In this document: positions 49,301-62,243 of the stretch, piece after piece | How the letters are laid out: each line of letters opens with the position of its first letter | Numbering within the stretch: the first letter of the stretch is position 1 | Assembly (NCBI RefSeq): GCF_910596095.1 | Contig: NC_056536.1 | Coordinates: 14,526,791 to 14,590,790 of the forward strand | Length of the DNA: 64,000 bases | Source: Thunnus maccoyii | Lineage: Eukaryota; Chordata; Actinopteri; Scombriformes; Scombridae | Direction of reading: 5' to 3' | The notes under the pieces: model-generated | Told to the model about the DNA's origin: nothing | Databases searched by the model: none | The model's input: the letters and a program-made list of their open reading frames with translations, nothing else | Translations under genes and position numbers: made by a program

Positions 49301-52300
49301 TAGGATCTGTATGGGTACAGCTGCAGTGATTTAACTATAGGACAAGCTAATTTTGTAAAAGAACGTGTAAATAACCAGAGAGAGAGAGTCAGACATCATT
49401 CTTTTGTAGACAACGTGAGCACAACGCTGACAGATTAAGCAGTCAGCGCTGTGAAGTGACTGAAGTGGCCCTCACACTTATCCCTAGTCATGACAAGATG
49501 TGAGGAAACACACTGAGGTGAGACCTTTACACAACGTGAGCAGGAGCCACGCTAGTTAACAGAGTGTCGGGAATGTGCAGAGAGTGCGGCAAGCTTTGAG
49601 AGACAGGTGGCATGCAGAATGTAAGGTTGATATGTTCTGCATGATATAATTAATATACTATATAGCAACAAACAGTTACTGATATTATGTGAACTGATCT
49701 AAGCGGCTGGCATGAAGAATCCTCCTTGATTTCTCTTCTTCTTTACAGATATAAAAACTATATTTTAAATTTATTTACCGCTTTCTTCCTTTTGCGCGTC
49801 ATTTTATAGATTTGTGTCTGCCTGCTTTCTAAGATGACTCATTTATACTGTTCCTGTCTTTGGCAGCAGGGGGCACTCTTACCTACGGACTGAGAGCCAG
49901 ACTGACTGCCCTGTTGGTGCCTCTCTGGCCTTTGTTGTTATTGAGTTAAGACTCAGTGAATAACAGCCTTGACGAAAGCATTCATTTTTAATCTGGGCGC
50001 CACTGTGAGTGAGTGAGTGTCACAAAATCACAAACTAATACCAAAAAAGGGGGGTTGCAGTTGCATTTACCAGATCGCCTTTACTTGCCCATTAAATACT
50101 TGGTATGCAAATCTGTTTTCAGACACTAAATATTGAAGCAGATAAAGGCAAACTGAATGCAACACGCCAACAAAAAACACAAACGGTGGAGAACTTATTT
50201 CTATGACTCTATGGGGCTAAAAGAGAAGCATAAAGGTCTTTCACAGAAGGAGCCTTATGTTCTCTGGTCACTGGTACCTATCAATATCCTTATCAATAGA
50301 AAGCCTGAGCACAATCAAGAGTCCAGTCGCAGCAGGAGGAGAGAGTGCACGGAAAAAAAACAGAGAGAAGCACAAAGAGTCAGGCAACAGAGACAATGGA
50401 GCAAATTAACAGGAAAATTAACAGCAGTGAAAATGGAAATGCTCATGCAATGATTTCAATGTAGCTTCAGCAAATAATAAAGGCAAGAACACATATTGTA
50501 CACATGGGTCTAATGGGTATTCCCACATACTGTTCATAAACTGTGACTGTTTTTAAGAGTAAGAAACCAGCTACAATATGTGACAATAATGCCATAGCAG
50601 TAATATTACTGATATAAGTTTGCTGCATTTTTAAAAGATGTGCGTCAAAATAAGCCAAAACAAAAAATAAGCAGAATGTCAGCAACAAACCTTCATTCAG
50701 TGCCCACATAAAGATGTATTTACACCATCAAGTGTTGTCTTTATTAAGTAAAGTTGGATTTAAAGTATTCAGAGTCAAACTATCTCAGAGTGGACCTACC
50801 TGTTGGAGTTGTGGGATGACTTGATGTTTTTGGCAGAAATGATGTTGAGGGACAGGACAGCGTCAGCAGCGCCGTCGTCCACTTCAGCCTTGTTTCTGAT
50901 GCGACCTGGTGAGGCACAGAACAGCAACGACAGATCAAACATCCCTGCCATCAAACGAGCTTCTTTTGAGGGAATATAAATGCTTAACAGAAGAACAGGG
51001 TGGCTTCATAGCTGAGAACACTGCAGCCAGTATGTCCATTAACAACCATACTGTCACAGTGTCCAGGAGCGAGACTCCAAACACATGCCTCCTCACTCAT
51101 GAGTCTCCCTGAATAAGAGTGTCAGCAGCTGAAAGCATAAAATGTGAAATGTAATTATTTGGTCCATCAGCTACAGCTACAGTATAAACTGCTTTAAGAG
51201 AGAAGCAGCCTGAGGCGAAGCAGACGCAACTCCCCAGACTGGAATCATGACTGAGGAAACTGTGTGAAACATTTTCAGTGCGGCCTCACAAACTGAGCTT
51301 CCTTTAAGATGATAAAAAAGTATTGTATCATATTTTCAGAGTATCCACTGACACTGCTGTGTGAATGAGGAAACAATCACACAGCAACACCCTCTTATCT
51401 TCTACTGTGACAGTGTGGCGTGTTTCAGTGGTGTTTTGTCTGTAGCAAAGTAGAACTAGTAATCCCTGAGGGGAACATTGCTCACCCACGACCAGCTCAC
51501 GAACGTCCTTCCAGTGCAGCTCGCTACCCTTCTCATGGATGAGAGTCACTGTGATCCTCCGCTGGATCCCCTGCAGCAAAGATGACAGGAGCTTAGGATC
51601 AGAGGAGACCCAGCTAGAACAAAATTAAGCTTCTAAATGATGTTTATAAAAAAAGAAATATCATCTATCGTACGATTTTTGCTTTCGTAGGTTGACAGGA
51701 AAAAGGTCAAATCTGATTTTTTTTTGTAAAATCCAAACTGACTTTATAGAATTAGTGACTAGTGTGTGTGTGACTCTTAGGAGAGGTGTGGATCTCCAGT
51801 ACCTGGTGCAGTAGGTAGGTGCCATGGCAAGGCAGACCTCCACTGTGATCCACTACAGCTGGGATGTACCTGAGGAGGGAGGACATCCACAGGTTAGAAC
51901 ATCACATCTCATGGTGGTTTTTTTTAATGAGGATTTGAAGAATTGCTTTCAAAACTTGTCTACCGTTTGAAAAATGGGATGCTTGCGCCAGAAATATTTG
52001 TGTTCAAGGTCAAGTCTTTTAAATCTTTTCATGGATCTTATCATCATTGTTTAAACTGTTTATATGCTGCTCAAATATGCCCTTTGATCAACAGACACTC
52101 TGACCTACACTTCTGCTTACATTGTTTTTTCATCTTTTCTTATCTCTTTCGGTGTGAAGTAAATGTTGAAAGGTTTGCTTTGTTTTTAATATTAATGAGA
52201 CGGGGGCACTTTGAGTTGCATTTGAGATATCACATCATGTATCTCTTTAAAAATGACACATAAAGAGCATAAAAATAAACACATATTTACTGCTGTATGT

Positions 52301-55300
52301 GAATATAAGATACATGTCTAGACACTCACTCTCCGGTGGGCTCCAGCTCGCTGATCTCAAACCAGACCAGCAGGTCATACTTGCTGACACACTGACCCAG
52401 GTTGGACTTGGTGATGGTGTTAAGCTTGGTGGCTGGAACTGACACACACACACACACACACAAACACACAAGTGGAAAATTAAAAATTGGAATCTGAATA
52501 AAAATAAGGGATAAATTTTAACAATATAAATATGATTAGTAAATGGAGGCTGGATATGTGATGTGAACACACTGCTGACCCTGGATACTGAGCCATTAAC
52601 CCCCCCCACCACCCACACACATAATACCAATATTTAAAGGATGCGTTAATTATAAAATCCATTATAAGTGAAATAAAGGTAAAAAGGAAGTACAACACAT
52701 TGTATTCAAACAAACAGTTGCACACACTGAGATGCTTGAGGTGCTAAATCACAGATTACACCACCACTGACAGCACCCTGCTGTCTGACACATCAGGATT
52801 ATGTTCCTGTTGAAACAGGCTAATCTCTGAGGCACACAGCTACAGATTAATTTGTGTTCAATATGGTTGAAATGAACATTATTCCTCATGAAAACTACCC
52901 TAATTGGACCGCAGCTGAACCTATAAAGGCTTAAGCCTCTGGATTCTGATTTATGCTGTGAATGCTGTGTCGGTGATCTTCTATGATAAGGATTAATACT
53001 TATTTTATTATGCGGTTTAAGATTCAGCGCATGTGGCAGATTTACCTGGAGGTGTGAGCTCAGGACAGTTTGTAAGCGACAGGAGGAAGGTTGGACTGTG
53101 CTGACAGGACCTAAATAGACCTGCAGCAAGGTGCAGCAGCACATACAACCACTGCAGAGCTTTATCGCGCTATAGCCTGCAGTCACAGAGCACCACAAGA
53201 GCAAAGCACAGGACTAGTCTAATCACTACAACACAGGTGCATCTAATGCCTGGTCTGTTTGCTACTACAGTGTCCGCTGTACCAACCATGGTGCCTGGGC
53301 ACGATTAGCACAGGGTCATTGGGCACTGTGAGGAAGGGGAAGTGAGAGAGCTGGTCAGCCTCGTCCTCCAGGCTGGCCACGGCGGCGGACGCCAGGTCGT
53401 TGGCGTGCTCGGACAGCGTGTCCAGCACCTTGCCGTTCACATATCCGCTCACCAGGTAGCGGATCAACTCTATCTTACGGGTATGGTCTGGGGTTGGTTT
53501 GCAATGTGTGATATTGTGTGAGTGATGAGAAAGTTTGTAGAGGATGAGTGAAAAAAAAAAACAGATGTGGAGGAGGACAGACAGAGTTAGGTAAGAGGAT
53601 TATGGATAGAGGGGGAATGATTAAATATGAGACAAAAAAATCCAGAGGAAGCGAGAAATGAAAGAAAAGTGGAAGGAAATATGAGGCATGCTGATATCAC
53701 CATAACAGAAAAAATAAGCTTTAATGGTGGTGACAGTTGCTGTTTCGGTACACAGTGTACTGACATTGAAATCCTTACCTGGTTTAGACAGAGGCATAGG
53801 AATAGGATAGTATTTCCTTGACGGTGTAGGAGGACTGTTAAGACAAATAGAAGAATATGTATTTCTAACAAAATCTAGCGTTCCAAATATGAATTATCAC
53901 TGCATCAGTAAAACATTTTTTTAAGGTGATTAAGCAGAAAAAGAGTTTCTTAGCTCCACCAACCTGATCAGGTCCTGGCCATGAAGATGCAGCGGGTGTT
54001 GCTGGTAGTGGCCGAACACTTCAAACACGATGGGCTTGCTCTTGATGTACTCAATAAAAGACTCCGTCACTTCTACAGAAATCTGCTCCAACGGGGAAAA
54101 GAAAGGAGTTGTCAGAAGGAATTTACATAAAGTGGGTTAAAGTTAAGCTTGCTTGTGTGTGTTTGTGTGTTTGTGTGTATACACTCACATTCTGGACGTG
54201 ATAAAAGCCCAGGGGTGCTCCTTTGCCGGTGTTCTTCAGTGGCTCGGTGGAAAAAGCCTCGTCATGACGATGCAAGAAACTGAAGAAACAAACACGAATG
54301 AGTGTCAGTGTGTCACATTTATTTGTAAACAATATGAGGATGTTTCTGCAAATTCTGCATTTTCTTTTATAATGCAAAAGTCGACTCAACTAATCAACCA
54401 TTAAAATATCACTAGAACTTGTCACTGCTCTTGTTATTCTGTGCTGTGTTGTGGACAGTTGCTTGAATTTTGCCAAAGTTATGGTAAAAATAAAGCTGAA
54501 TCATTTGCCTTTTTTATTTTTATTTGATTGGTGATCTCAAATCAAAGGAAACTTTCATATAAATGTGTTTTGTTGTAGTAATAACTACCACTGTATTGCA
54601 TTTGTCCCTAAGTACAGCTATTTTTGCTGTTGTTATGATGAGCTTTTTCACAAAATTTAAATATAGATATAATTATTACATATAAAATATCACTACTATA
54701 TCTCAATAGTTAGATATAAGACACCACAGGGGACATTGGGACATGTATGATTGTGAAGCTCTTACATTAACACTGAGGTTACCAGAGACTCTTTTTTTGA
54801 GGATTGTGAACTTACTTGAATTGGCAGAAGATATCGGCGTACTCAGGCGGGACGCCGTTGGCCTGAAGCACGGTAACACGGAAGGTGAAGATGCTCCCCA
54901 CCTCCAGCTGGCCTGCCAGACCATCACCACAACCCAGCTTGGTCTCTGCGATGTTACCCAGCTTGAGATCTGAAGAGAGCCACAGGGGGAAGGTTAGAAC
55001 TTGTGCTGTGATTTATTGAAACTGCACATGTGATCACAGGTTGCAGCCATGCATACAAATTCTAAGCTCTGCACAGTTGCACGTTATAAAGCTCATGATT
55101 TGTAGAGCGGATTCTGCTGTTCGTGCATCAAACAGCCTTTGTACACATTCCTTCACAAAACAAGACAAAGTGCATCGGTCTCATTTCCATAACTAAACAT
55201 TTTCAGTCCTCCTTTGCGTTCAACAGGACCATCTGCCAAGTTTGTGTTTCCCAGTGGGCTGAGAGGTCAAAGTGTACGAGTGGAGAAGTGTAGGTCTGGC

Positions 55301-58300
55301 AGGCGTACCCATGTCATTGATTCTGTTGAGCTCCTCTGAGGGTGTGATGACCTCTGAACTTTGACCCTGACCCTCCACAATGCGCAGCTCTTCCAGGGAC
55401 AAGCCGGAACGGGTCATGACCGTGGAAGGGAAGTCGTTCTGATTGGTCAGAGATGCAAGAGGGGAAGGAGGAAGACATTAGCATATAGCTGGTAGAGAGA
55501 AATGGAATAAGCAAACCTCCACCTGTGTGAGTGCTTTTATATTTTATTTGCATAATACTGAATGAATGAAAGCTAGGTTTGCCATTCCTTCTTTGTTTAA
55601 GAAAACAAACAGGCAATGAAGGAACACTCTCCAACAAATCACAACTTTCTCTGCTGACTTCATAATCAAAATATTACACAACCGCTCTCTGTCTTTAAGT
55701 TTAAAACAACTTTTATCTGACTCAGGGCTTACCTTTTTGAAGTACTCATCATCAAAAGAAATCTTGGCGGTTCCCGACTGTCTAACTCCTGACCCGTAGT
55801 CTGGGGCTTCTTCGTCAGCTACAAAGAGACAAATCAGCCTCTTATCAGGATCTATCAAAGACGCAGCTGACTTAAACTGTCAAAGTACATCAAAAGGAAT
55901 ACACAGAGACTCTGAAGGAATTTTCTTTTCGCCACTTGATCAGTGGCTCGGAATGCCCTTCAAACATGTTTTCACACTGATATCAAAAAAAGAAGTTACA
56001 ACCTTACATCTATACAGTTATTTGGCAATTAATATACATTAAGTGGAAATAAGTATGTAATTCAACTGCTACATTATTTCCATATTATAAAAGTTTGACA
56101 AATACTAATATCACATAAACGAGTGATTAACCAGATAAAACCCGAGTATAAAGACCCGGACAGTCTTGCTCATTAGAGAATCTCATTAATTACTCACCAG
56201 CTATAGCCTGAACCCCCACGCGCAGGAAACCGCGCACCTCGCCCTTCTCTGTTACTATGGCAACACGGTGAACCAGTGGTACAGGGTACAGCAGGTTGCT
56301 CAGGTACACGAAAGCTCTGAGAGTAAGAGGGAGGAGAGAGACATGAAAACCTGATCCTAGTGCAGAGTGGAACAGCTGCTGCAGTATGATTTTTTTTTTG
56401 TTACATAACTGCCATGTTATCTGTTGCATTTAATTAAGCTTATAAAAAGATAACTGAATATCCTCTTACTGAAATATATGAGTACTATAGTCACATGGAC
56501 GATTTTCTGATAGCTCTACGTTCTACACACTGACAAATATGTGCACAGACATTTCCAGTGTTTAGCATATATTAATAACTACCATTACAAACATATTAGT
56601 GAAAATTATGTTAAGGGACAAGCAAAAACAAAACGAAGAAAAAGAAATTTGAACATAAAATCATACAGTACATGCTTAAGGGCACTGAAATCAGCAGCAG
56701 CTTAAACCCTCCACTTTATTTTTAAAGTGCGTGACAGAGGTGATGACAGATCGCCTGGGATGCAGCAGTAGCAGAGTGGTTTATTGTGTCGTGTTATGGT
56801 GATGTTTAGTCTCTCACTCGCTGACATTTTGTTTTGTGGGACTTGATTTGTTTTGCTGCACCCACGGTGACCTCCTCTCTCTCTGTCCCCCCCCCTCCCC
56901 TCTCCTCCTCCCACTCCACTCTCCTCTGCTCCTTCCCTCCCACCTCCCCTTTGCAGGGAGACTCAAGGCCAAGGCGGAGGAGAGATATCAATCTACAAAA
57001 TCTCTGAAGTCACGGTGACGCAGGTAGCTGAGCTACGGCTGCTGCAGAGTCTGGCTGGCTCACAGTCTGCATCGATCTGTCGTCTTATTCTGAGATTGGC
57101 ACTCTGTGTTTATTACAGCTCTGAGGCTGCAGCCTCGGTACAACGTGTGCTGTGATTTCATGTGCTGCTGCAGCATATCATTCCATCCTAACATTGTATT
57201 AAAACAAACATATTACAAGCAAGCATTATTATGAACGTGACTGCCAACTACCATTGTGTTAATATTACCTACTATACAGTCAGAGAAAAATGTTAAAACA
57301 AACAAAGGTTATAAAAACAAATGTTTCAACCACAACTTAATACATGAAATTAAAAAAAAATTAAAAAACTCAAACAGGATTTAAGGGATTAAAAAAAAAA
57401 CATAAAATGACAGACCGCAAATCAACTTAGACACAGCAAATACATGTAATTCACACACAGATGGGAGTTAATACAGTCAGTGCTGCGATGGTGGCGGGGG
57501 ATGAGACATCACGCTGGGAGGAGGTGGAGAGAAAAGGATGGTGGCTTTTCAATTTTTGGGACTGAGTCTAAATTAAAAGCAGTTATTACAAAGCAGGCCT
57601 GTGCGGCACAGAAGTATGACTAATCGTGTTAAATTCAAAACTGGTCCATTTTATCTTTGCAAAGCTGCTATGAATACATGATCTGATTCTGAAATGATTC
57701 TTTCACCAGCGAGGGTTTTTATGATAATTAATAAGTGATATACTTACAGTATATACTCACATTTTTTAAGATTCTGACTTGTCAGACGCTAAAATAATAC
57801 ATAAAATGATGGTACATCTAATATGCTGTTACTTTTGTATGTATTTCAACATCTTTCCAGACATCTACTGTACTTAAAATAACTCATTTCTTATTTTGTT
57901 TTCTTATCTACACTGAGTAAACGTTTATTTGCCCTTTTACAAAAAACAAAAAAATCACTAAACCAAGCCAGCACCCCCCAAACTCCAGTCCCAGCTTGTG
58001 TATGGAGGACGTGGGAAAGCCACTGCCAGTCACCAACCTTCCCACCAGGATGAACCAGGGGGAGCGGTCGTAGAAGGGGTCCTGGCCGTCGCTGAAGATG
58101 TCCGAGCCCTCCTCTGTGCCGGCGTCCGAGCTGGTGTCGTCCACAAACGCCTCATCGTCGATCAAGTCAGACATCTCGCTCTGGCGCTCGTCCGCCAGCT
58201 CGGTGATCTCGGAGTCGGTGGTGGAGAAGGTGGGCGAGGGCGTACGGTCGGCGAGGTGCTCGTTAACGCAACCGTGGAAGATGGGGGAGCTGAGAGGGTT

Positions 58301-61285
58301 GGTGGTTTGGGAACAGTGGCGAGAACCAAGGAAAGGTAACAATGATGTAAGAGTTAAACAGGCCACTGCAGCTCATTGAACATGGCTGATATGTGATATT
58401 TCACTTTGGCATGATAATCACTTTTTCCTCATAAACGGTGTATTATTTGGTAGTTTACTATCACAAATAACATAAAACCATACACAGATATAATGGAGAT
58501 AAACAAGTTTTTTTTCCCGTATGATTTGCCAAGTAATCAACCATGAACCACAGTTATACGTTAATCAGTCAAGATGGCACACGCTAACTTAGCTAAACCA
58601 AATCAATTGAGATTCTTTTTTTTCTGTGTATGCTGGCATCACTCGCTCAAGAATTAATTCTCCACACTTTGAAGCTATTACAAATGTAACAGAAGGGTTC
58701 ATGTCTTAAAGAGCAGGTATTACAAAAAGCTGCAAGGTGTCACACCAGTTTATAGAAAACATGACCATTTTATACCAAAATGAAACGTCACTTTAAAAGG
58801 ATTAACGTGTAAATCTTCTAACGTACGCTGTCTGAAAGAGGATAGAATACAAAATGCCACAAATTTCCACATTATCCAAATCCACTATGTTAACAAGCTT
58901 TTGTATGAACTGGATGTCAACGTGAGAATGGCAACAGACACAGTAAAATGACATAAAGGATGTATGAAAATGACAATTTATGACTTTGAAAAAAAAAAAA
59001 AAACAATTTCAATGCATGATGTCAAGTAAAAATGAATAAATACACAACGCAATATTGATAAGTGACATGGAATCAAAAGCATCAAATGAAACCACAGATG
59101 TGACATCAAACTATGAAAACAACTTGAGTGAAAAAAAAAAAAAACATAAAAGGATTTGCGTTAGAAAACAAAACAACAGATATAAATGATAAAACGTGGT
59201 GCCAAAACATGTGACATCACTGATACATATGCCTGTAATGACAGAAAATGAATCTGTGTAACAGAATTTGACCATGAAAGTGAAAAATGGAATGGAAATA
59301 AACCCATTTTAAATAAATGGATCACAAAAGCTGCCTGACTGAAGCCATATTAAATTAATTAGCCACAAAAACATTGATTTTTTCAATGTGTTTTTCCTGC
59401 CGTTGCATTACATACCTCCCCACAAGTTTAAACCAATGGAAGCGGTCGTAGAAGGGGTCATTTCCTGTCAGAGAGCCCTCGCCGTCCTCCTGGTTATTGG
59501 AGGCCATTTCTCCAGCGCGGTCGTACATCTCTCTCATCTGGTCCAGCCTCTGCCTGCAAATGACGCACAGAAGTGCACTCAACATTAATGAGAAGCAGAA
59601 AGAGAACATACAGTACAGCTCACCTAATGGCTGGAAAGAAATGATACTGTACAGATGTCAGTCTCATTACTCATGAAATGTTTTCTGTACTGTAAGTATC
59701 ATGTTGCTCCTGTTTGCACTGATACCATGAGAAATGTTAACAAATCTTCACAACATTCGAGGAAAAGCACTGAAGGTGTATAATAAATAACATGCTGCAC
59801 GTCTATGAATAAGTATCTAATTTTTACACACATCTAATTAAAACAATAATTAGTTTAATGTATGCTACGGTCATTACTTGAGTTTATCAAGGGACCAGTA
59901 GTGTGTGGCTCCGTTCTTAAGGTCCTGAACCTCTACGGCCACCACGGTGCGGGGGAAAGGCCTGGAGTCACGCTCTTTCTCAGGCTCTGGCGGCAGGAGC
60001 TCAGGGGGTAGTGGAGAGTAAAGAGTGTCTGTCAACAAGACAAACTGGAACTGGACCTGAAGGATAGGAGACATAAGTGGGAAAGGAAGAATAAAAGAAG
60101 AGTAAGTCGACAAAAAACAAGCACATGGATCCACTCTGACTTAAAGCACAGAACCTTTACTCATAACTGTGGTTAAGATTTGTTTGTAGTATGGCTCCAT
60201 TTTACTGGAGACATTGGAAGGTTGAAAGGTCAAACAAATCCATACCACCCACCATTTTGTGCCTTCCTCTTCTCAGAACTCTCTGGTGGCAATATGCTAA
60301 ACCAATTAGCAACACTGGACATAAATTACAGACAGGCAGATAACTCAAAGATATGCAAGACTCCTCTGAAAATGTCTTTGTGAGAGATGAGCCATTTCCA
60401 GTATCAATCATTCAGCGCCTAGAACTGGGCGAGAATATAAATCACACTGGTCATCCTGATGAGGAAGGTGGACCACAGCGGACCAGCTTTTGATTTGTAA
60501 CAAATTCAATTTGTCTGTGACAGTAAGTCGACGTCCTACCAAGGATGATTTAAAGGATCGGCTTGTACGTTATCTCAAACATACACTATGTTTTAAGTTG
60601 TGTATCCATTTAAATAAATCACAAGCATCAGTGCGGAATAAAAAGAAATCTTAAATCAATCTGACGGCGCCTTTCTTGACATCATGTGGGTTTGTGTAAA
60701 GACATCTGGTCAGTAGATCATGTTTTCAGTCCTCTTGCTTCACAGTCAAACATCCAAGAAGCTGATGTTTAATGGCTGATTCATCTCTGTAGGTTTGGCT
60801 GCCAGGTGAGTACATTAATGGAGGACAATTAGGTCTTTAACCACATTTTGGATCAATGATTTTGTATCATCCTTTACACACGCTTTTCATTTAACATTAA
60901 TATCACCTCTTTAGCGGGTCCCACATGTTTTTTTTTCTTCATATTTTAATATTTTTAGGCCTTTCAGTAAAGCAGGTTAAAAACTCAAATTAAGTTTATA
61001 ATTCTTCCATCACAGTCAAAGCTGGAAAACTTCGTCCTGTCAGGAAGCAACCTGAAATGTAATTTTACGTACTCTCTTCTTTAGTTCCACACTAATGGCG
61101 TTGGCCTCTTTCAGGTAAACAGCGTTTCCCCACAGCTGGTCACGGAGGGAGGTGAACTGATGATACCTCCACTTCCTGAAGGCCCACTGAGCCAGCTCAA
61201 ACTCATGCTGAGTCCACGGCACTGTAGGCAGACAGAGGACATAGGTGAAGTTAACATGATGTCTATGCACGCGCACACGCACGCA

Positions 61286-61317
<32 letters not shown>

Positions 61318-62243
61318 CACATAATGTAGATGCACATCAAGCCCAAAAGGACCATACCAGTGGCTTTTCTTGCTTTAGCTCAACAACAGATCCATTGTAC
61401 TTTACTGCCCACAATTCTGGGTAATCCATCAATATTTCATCACTTAAGTCATTGCTTCTGTTTATCTTGTATGAGAAAGATGTCTTAAGTTCAGTCCCAT
61501 CAACAAAAATACAAAACATAGGTCAAGAACCTGCTATCACTCTTAATTTCATTATTAATTCTGATGCTTTGAATGGTTTGTTCAATTGAATAATGTTTAA
61601 AAACAGGAGTAAATTGGGGATATATTGTAAATTAGTTCAAACAGACAAAAAGCTTATTTTCCTCTTTCAGTCAAAATGTGTCAGTCATACTGTACTGAAA
61701 AATACTGCTTGGAAGGTACATTTATATTGATAAAAACCTTGATTTGGAACGTTGTTGCCAGTAAAATTAAGGCAATTTGTAGCTGATGAGCTAAAACATG
61801 AAAAACTACGCATATGGTCCTTTAGACTTCAAGTAATGGTTTATATTACATTAGTAGTACGTTTTATTCCAAAGGGATTAGCGGATATATGATTTATCAA
61901 TTGTTCTGACTTAATACCTTGAATGGGTAATTAGTATGGACATATTAACACATTTTCATTAATCTGAATGAAGTTGACATTATGTTCTTTTGATTATGAG
62001 ACAGAAAATACTGTACGCACATCCCAGTAGTTTAGGCTCTAGACAGAAAATGTGGAAGAAAACAGATTTTATTTTTTGGGGGCTTAAATACGGTATGTAA
62101 AGAAATATCTGCAAGACTGAAGATTCACAGTACATACCCTCCTCTTCCTCCTCCTCCTCCAGCTCTTCTTCATCGGGTGTCTCGGCTACTAGCGAACGAG
62201 TCTCAACCTGTTTCTGAAGTTCCTGCAATTTGCTCTCGTAAAC
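46351..62243 (-). CDS. kif1b: Kinesin-like protein KIF1B, beta type, 3' part only
   Basis: 28 minus-strand exons: 62138-62243, 61073-61221, 59878-60056, 59416-59553, 58038-58289, 56198-56316, 55733-55818, 55309-55438, 54816-54969, 54189-54279, 53964-54082, 53779-53834, 53287-53487, 52330-52438, 51803-51869, 51486-51570, 50800-50905, 49075-49189, 48840-48973, 48662-48723, 48403-48548, 47981-48241, 47774-47845, 47342-47463, 47006-47158, 46693-46885, 46480-46598, 46351-46393. In phase, 3567 nt, 1188 residues. Order: acidic coiled-coil end, KIF1B domain ([13 protein letters not shown] onward), long stalk, DUF3694-type region ([18 protein letters not shown]), Ser-rich linker, C-terminal PH domain ([10 protein letters not shown] to [12 protein letters not shown]) and the tail [13 protein letters not shown]. 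The PH tail marks the beta isoform, which carries synaptic vesicle precursors along axons. Motor and FHA domains lie off the right edge. Two exons look like in-frame cassettes (entries below). Confidence 0.97.
52440..52470. repeat. CA dinucleotide microsatellite in kif1b
   Basis: CA units directly beside the acceptor of exon 52330-52438; on the sense strand this is a TG tract ending at the acceptor, which could affect splicing. Confidence 0.85.
53287..53487 (-). other. kif1b: kif1b symmetric 201-nt exon, candidate cassette
   Basis: The exon starts and ends in phase 1, so skipping it keeps the frame. Without it, the previous exon's SKP joins VPATKLNT, exactly the junction I recall in mammalian KIF1B and KIF1A. 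With it, 67 residues are inserted ([13 protein letters not shown], then a helical acidic run [20 protein letters not shown], then [18 protein letters not shown]). The frame is fully open and codon use is coding-like. The donor is a weak GTTGGT, which fits alternative use. I do not recognise the insert. Confidence 0.65.
58038..58289 (-). other. kif1b: kif1b symmetric 252-nt exon, candidate cassette
   Basis: An 84-codon exon coding [19 protein letters not shown] onward, then a long Asp/Glu-rich stretch, ending [15 protein letters not shown]. It enters and leaves with two bases of a codon, so exon 59416-59553 could splice past it to 56198-56316 in frame. The preceding exon ends in nearly the same words, [14 protein letters not shown]. 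The exon is present in the human KIF1B-beta sequence as I recall it. It has the weak donor GTTGGT. Confidence 0.7.
61266..61320. repeat. GCAC/CA compound microsatellite in kif1b intron
   Basis: ACGC tetramers followed by AC dimers, 45 bases upstream of exon 61073-61221 in the gene's sense. Confidence 0.9.

Noticed and set aside
61040-61335. Cys/Val/Arg-rich ORFs over the microsatellite
   Set aside because: Translation of the ACGC/AC repeat; only 61073-61221 is real exon.
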